Source: Burkholderiales bacterium
GTDB lineage: Bacteria; Pseudomonadota; Gammaproteobacteria; Burkholderiales; Burkholderiaceae_C
Reading direction: 5' to 3'
Length of the DNA stretch: 64,000 nt
Assembly: GCA_026954015.1 (NCBI GenBank)
Contig: JAIXLP010000048.1
Coordinates: forward strand, 1-64,000
In this document: in pieces, positions 61,191 to 64,000 of the stretch
How the letters are laid out: each line of letters starts with the position of its first letter
Numbering within the stretch: position 1 is the stretch's first letter
Program-made: the position numbers and the translations under genes
The notes under the pieces: model-generated
Told to the model about the DNA's origin: nothing
The model's database searches: none
Seen by the model: only the letters and a program-made list of their open reading frames with translations

Positions 61191-61658
61191 ATGCACACCA
61201 TCAGCCTGGACGCCTCGGTCGCAATGACCGGCATCAGCCGCAGCACGCTGTGGCGGCGCGTGACCGACGGCAGCATTGCCACGGGCGAAAAGGATGCGCG
61301 CGGGCGCGCAACGCTGGCGCTCACCGAGGTGCTGGCGCTGGCGCAACTGGCGCTGGGTGACGCGGACGTGGCCACGCTGCTGCGCGCCGACGCGGGCGAG
61401 GCCGACGCGCAGGCCGACGTGGGCGCGCTGTGCCAGGTGGCGGGCGCCTACCGGGCGGCGCTGTACTGGCTCGGCGAAGCCGCCGCGCAGAACCACGCGG
61501 ATGCAATGCAGTGGCTGGCGACGGCCTACGCCGCGGGCGCGGACGGCACGCCCGCAAAGGACGAGAACCTGGCCGTGATGTGGCTGGCCAGGGCGGCGGC
61601 GCTCGGGCACGCCATCGCGCGCGAGCAGATGCAGCAGTTGCTGGCGCAGCGGCGGTAG
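61191..61658 (+). CDS. HTH and Sel1-like repeat protein
   Basis: A 155-residue protein. Residues 1-45 look like a MerR/excisionase-type helix-turn-helix ([20 protein letters not shown]), and residues about 80-150 contain two Sel1-like repeats ([20 protein letters not shown] and [20 protein letters not shown]). Function unknown; the pairing suggests a DNA-binding protein with a protein-interaction tail. AAGG lies 7 bases before ATG 61191. It is divergent from the pilin gene, sharing the upstream region. Confidence 0.75.
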   Translation: MHTISLDASVAMTGISRSTLWRRVTDGSIATGEKDARGRATLALTEVLALAQLALGDADVATLLRADAGEADAQADVGALCQVAGAYRAALYWLGEAAAQNHADAMQWLATAYAAGADGTPAKDENLAVMWLARAAALGHAIAREQMQQLLAQRR

Positions 61659-61693
61659 GGCGCGGCAGGCGCCCAAACGCACCTGCCCAAGGC

Positions 61694-62299
61694 TCACTCG
61701 TGCGTGCTATCGGCCGACGGCGCGGCGCCCTGGCGCTCCGCCTCGCGTGCCAGGGCAACGGCATCGCGCAGGTTCATGCGCAGCATCGCCTGTCCGCCGA
61801 CATAGCCGGCCAAAGCGCTGGTCGCGCGCCGCTCGATCTCGTCCGCGGTGGTCAAGCCCCGGCGAACCAGCGCGGCGATGTCCTCTTGATCGTTGCCGGC
61901 AAAGCGGGCGATCTTGCTCACGGCAAGATCCACGGGGGAGAGCACATGCACACGGAGCTGGTCCATGCCAAGGTCGACGGTGACCGCGTCATCGAGGTAA
62001 TCCTCGTGCATCAACGCGAATGTTGAGTTGAAGCTGGTGTCGAGGTAGAGGATTTGCTGCGCTCCGTCCTCAAGGGTGAGTTCCACCACCAGATCGTTCG
62101 GCAGATGGACACGCCCGCCGAATTCGGCGTCCACGTCGGCCGTGACGCGACTGGCCGTGTACAGGTGAACGGCCATCCCGCCCGCCAGATACACGTTCAG
62201 GGGGGCACTCAGCGCAAGGCGCTCCTCCAACTGCCGAAGCAGCACCCGTAAACCGTTCGCGAGCGCGGTGCGGGTGTGCAATTGCGGGTGCGTCGTCAT
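61694..62299 (-). CDS. Nucleotidyltransferase of the DUF6036/AbiEii-like kind
   Basis: A 201-residue soluble protein. The nucleotidyltransferase core is visible as YLAGGMAVHLYTASRVTADVDAEF near residues 38-62: GG, then R-x-T-x-D-x-D with both metal-binding Asp residues. A later LSPVDLAVSKIARFAGNDQEDIAAL matches the part following the core in this family. Related proteins act as toxins or in abortive infection; that role is inferred. A small gene lies 4 bases upstream on the same strand, giving a two-gene module. Confidence 0.75.
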   Translation of the reverse strand: MTTHPQLHTRTALANGLRVLLRQLEERLALSAPLNVYLAGGMAVHLYTASRVTADVDAEFGGRVHLPNDLVVELTLEDGAQQILYLDTSFNSTFALMHEDYLDDAVTVDLGMDQLRVHVLSPVDLAVSKIARFAGNDQEDIAALVRRGLTTADEIERRATSALAGYVGGQAMLRMNLRDAVALAREAERQGAAPSADSTHE

Positions 62300-62303
62300 C
62301 GCA

Positions 62304-62597
62304 TCACCGCCCGCGCAGCCGCGCACTCAGCATATCCCTCAGGCGCGGCAGGCTCACCACCCAGCCCTTGCTGACGACATCCGCCGCAGCCATCTTGTCG
62401 CCGGGATGTGCCGCGAGGTAGCGTTCACTCGCCTGCATCAGACGCGCCGACTCGCTCGGAAACCGGGGCCGCACGATCAGCGCAGCCAGGCGAAACACAT
62501 TGGCCTCGCGCCGATCTTCGGCGGCTGCGGCCACATCGCGCGCAGCGGCAAGGCAGCGCGTGAGCAGCGCGGACTCGACATCTCTCGCTGCAGTCAT
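62304..62597 (-). CDS. Small helical protein, putative partner of the nucleotidyltransferase
   Basis: A 97-residue Ala/Arg-rich protein with predicted long helices (ARDVESALLTRCLAAARDVA; EANVFRLAALIVRPRFP; SARLMQASERYLAAHPGDK). No family is recognised. Start ATG 62597, with GAGG upstream; an in-frame TTG at 62618 would add seven residues. The spacing to the nucleotidyltransferase gene (4 bases) is that of an antitoxin-toxin pair, but no DNA-binding motif is evident. Confidence 0.6.
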   Translation of the reverse strand: MTAARDVESALLTRCLAAARDVAAAAEDRREANVFRLAALIVRPRFPSESARLMQASERYLAAHPGDKMAAADVVSKGWVVSLPRLRDMLSARLRGR

Positions 62598-62681
62598 GGC
62601 ATCGACCTCTGTTTCCAACAGGATGACGCAATGTTACGGCGCGCCGCCGCATGTCGGCGCGGTTGCGGCGCAGACCGGCGA

Positions 62682-63433
62682 TTACCCCATCGGCCAGTCC
62701 AGCGTGACGGTGCACCCCGCGCCCGGTTGCGCGTGCGCGGCGATGCGCGCGCCGTGGCGGTCGGCGATGAGCTTGCACAGCGCCAGGCCCGCGCCGACGC
62801 CCGCGAACTCGCCGTCGCGGTGCAGGCGCTGGAACACGCCGAAGAGCCCCTGCGCATGGCGCTCGTCGAAGCCCGCGCCGTTGTCGGCGATGGTGATCAG
62901 CACCCGCCCGTGCGCCGCCTGCGCGCCGACCGAGACGCGCGGCAGCGCGACGCCCTGCGAGAACTTGACGGCGTTGCCCAGCAGTTGCGCGAGCAGTTGC
63001 GCGAGCAGCGCCGGGTCGGCCTGGAGCGCGGGCATGTGCGGCGCGACCTCCCAGTGCACCGCCCCGGCACCGGCAACGCCGGGCAGCGCCGCGCGCGCCT
63101 GCGCCAGCGCGGCGGGCAGATCGACGCGCGCTGGCACGAGCGGCGCGCGCGCGGCGCGGCTCAGGGCCTGCAGGCCGTCGATCATCAGCGCCATGCGGCG
63201 TGCGGAGTGTTCCAGCGTGGCGGCGTAGCCGAGCGCCTCGCGCACCGACTCGGGCGGTGGATCGAGGTCTGCGAGCACCTCGCGCAGCAGCGCGGCGTAC
63301 GAGGTGACGTGGCGCAGCGGCGCGCGCAGGTCGTGCGCGATGGCGTGCAGGAATTCCTCGTGCGCGGCGCTGAGCTCCTGCACGCGCCTGAGCGCCGCGT
63401 CGCGCTCGGCCCGCAGGCGCTGCGGTTCGTCGG

Positions 63434-63437
<4 letters not shown>
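62682..63437 (-). CDS. Soluble sensor histidine kinase
   Basis: A 251-residue kinase without membrane helices. Short coiled-coil start ([23 protein letters not shown]), H-box [21 protein letters not shown] with the phosphorylated His near residue 36, N-box [12 protein letters not shown]-box [23 protein letters not shown] and G-box [17 protein letters not shown]. The wording resembles phytochrome/cyanobacterial-type kinases. No response regulator is adjacent. GTG 63437 overlaps the glmU stop (GTGA); an ATG at 63464 would add nine residues. Confidence 0.82.

Positions 63438-64000
<563 letters not shown>

Overview
The window is about 64 kb of GC-rich DNA (roughly two thirds G+C by eye) with dense, operon-like packing and many ATGA/GTGA stop-start overlaps. 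Gene content and order (accBC-prmA-DUF3426-pfkB, pilSR-ampD, ffh beside a CcsA-like gene, PP0621-like protein, mpl beside glmS, Bug-family binding protein, cbpAM, TfpZ-type pilin accessory) point to a betaproteobacterium of the Burkholderiales, most likely Comamonadaceae. A short dispersed repeat (core GATAGCTGC...GCGCTTG...CAAGCGC), which I associate with that family, occurs seven times and supports this.

Layout. 1-8.5 kb: the 3' end of trpS, a peroxidase-like protein, and a complete branched-chain-amino-acid-type ABC transporter operon with an acyl-CoA synthetase embedded in it. 8.5-24.9 kb: a catabolic region. It holds a zinc alcohol dehydrogenase, succinate-semialdehyde dehydrogenase, an UPF0149/SEC-C protein, an EamA exporter, and then a long minus-strand cluster for homoprotocatechuate (3,4-dihydroxyphenylacetate) meta cleavage: hpaR-hpaG1-hpaG2-hpaE-(Bug binding protein)-hpaD-hpaF-hpaH-hpaI, followed by a YghU-type glutathione transferase, a class II aldolase-like protein, a ThDP enzyme and a ketopantoate-reductase-like enzyme. 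HpaI yields succinic semialdehyde, which the gabD-like enzyme at 9.8 kb would oxidise. The hydroxylase genes hpaBC are not in the window. 25-31.4 kb: a second ABC transporter (livF, a fused livM-livG, livH) on the minus strand, and on the plus strand a LysR regulator and the matching binding protein.

31.6-56 kb: mostly housekeeping. folE, apbC/mrp, mnmH, miaB, a D-serine-dehydratase-like gene, ffh, ccsA-like, PP0621-like, pilS-pilR, ampD, a histone-H1-like lysine/alanine repeat protein, a PfkB kinase, DUF3426, prmA, accC, accB, a TlpA-like thioredoxin, an unnamed protein, mpl, glmS and an Lrp/AsnC regulator. Two oddities stand out. The 5' end of accC is tandemly duplicated to give two overlapping 38-codon leader ORFs. 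A perfect NrdR box sits downstream of ampD with no nrdAB genes behind it.

56-64 kb: cbpA-cbpM, then an accessory islet (vapBC, a lone HTH protein, a second vapBC whose toxin is frameshifted) bounded by a duplicated 3' end of cbpM. Next come a TfpZ-like pilin accessory gene and a type IV pilin with a clear sigma-54 promoter, matching the PilSR pair at 40-44 kb. The window ends with an HTH-Sel1 protein, a two-gene nucleotidyltransferase (DUF6036-like) module, a soluble histidine kinase and the 3' half of glmU. No rRNA, tRNA, insertion sequence, prophage or CRISPR array was recognised.
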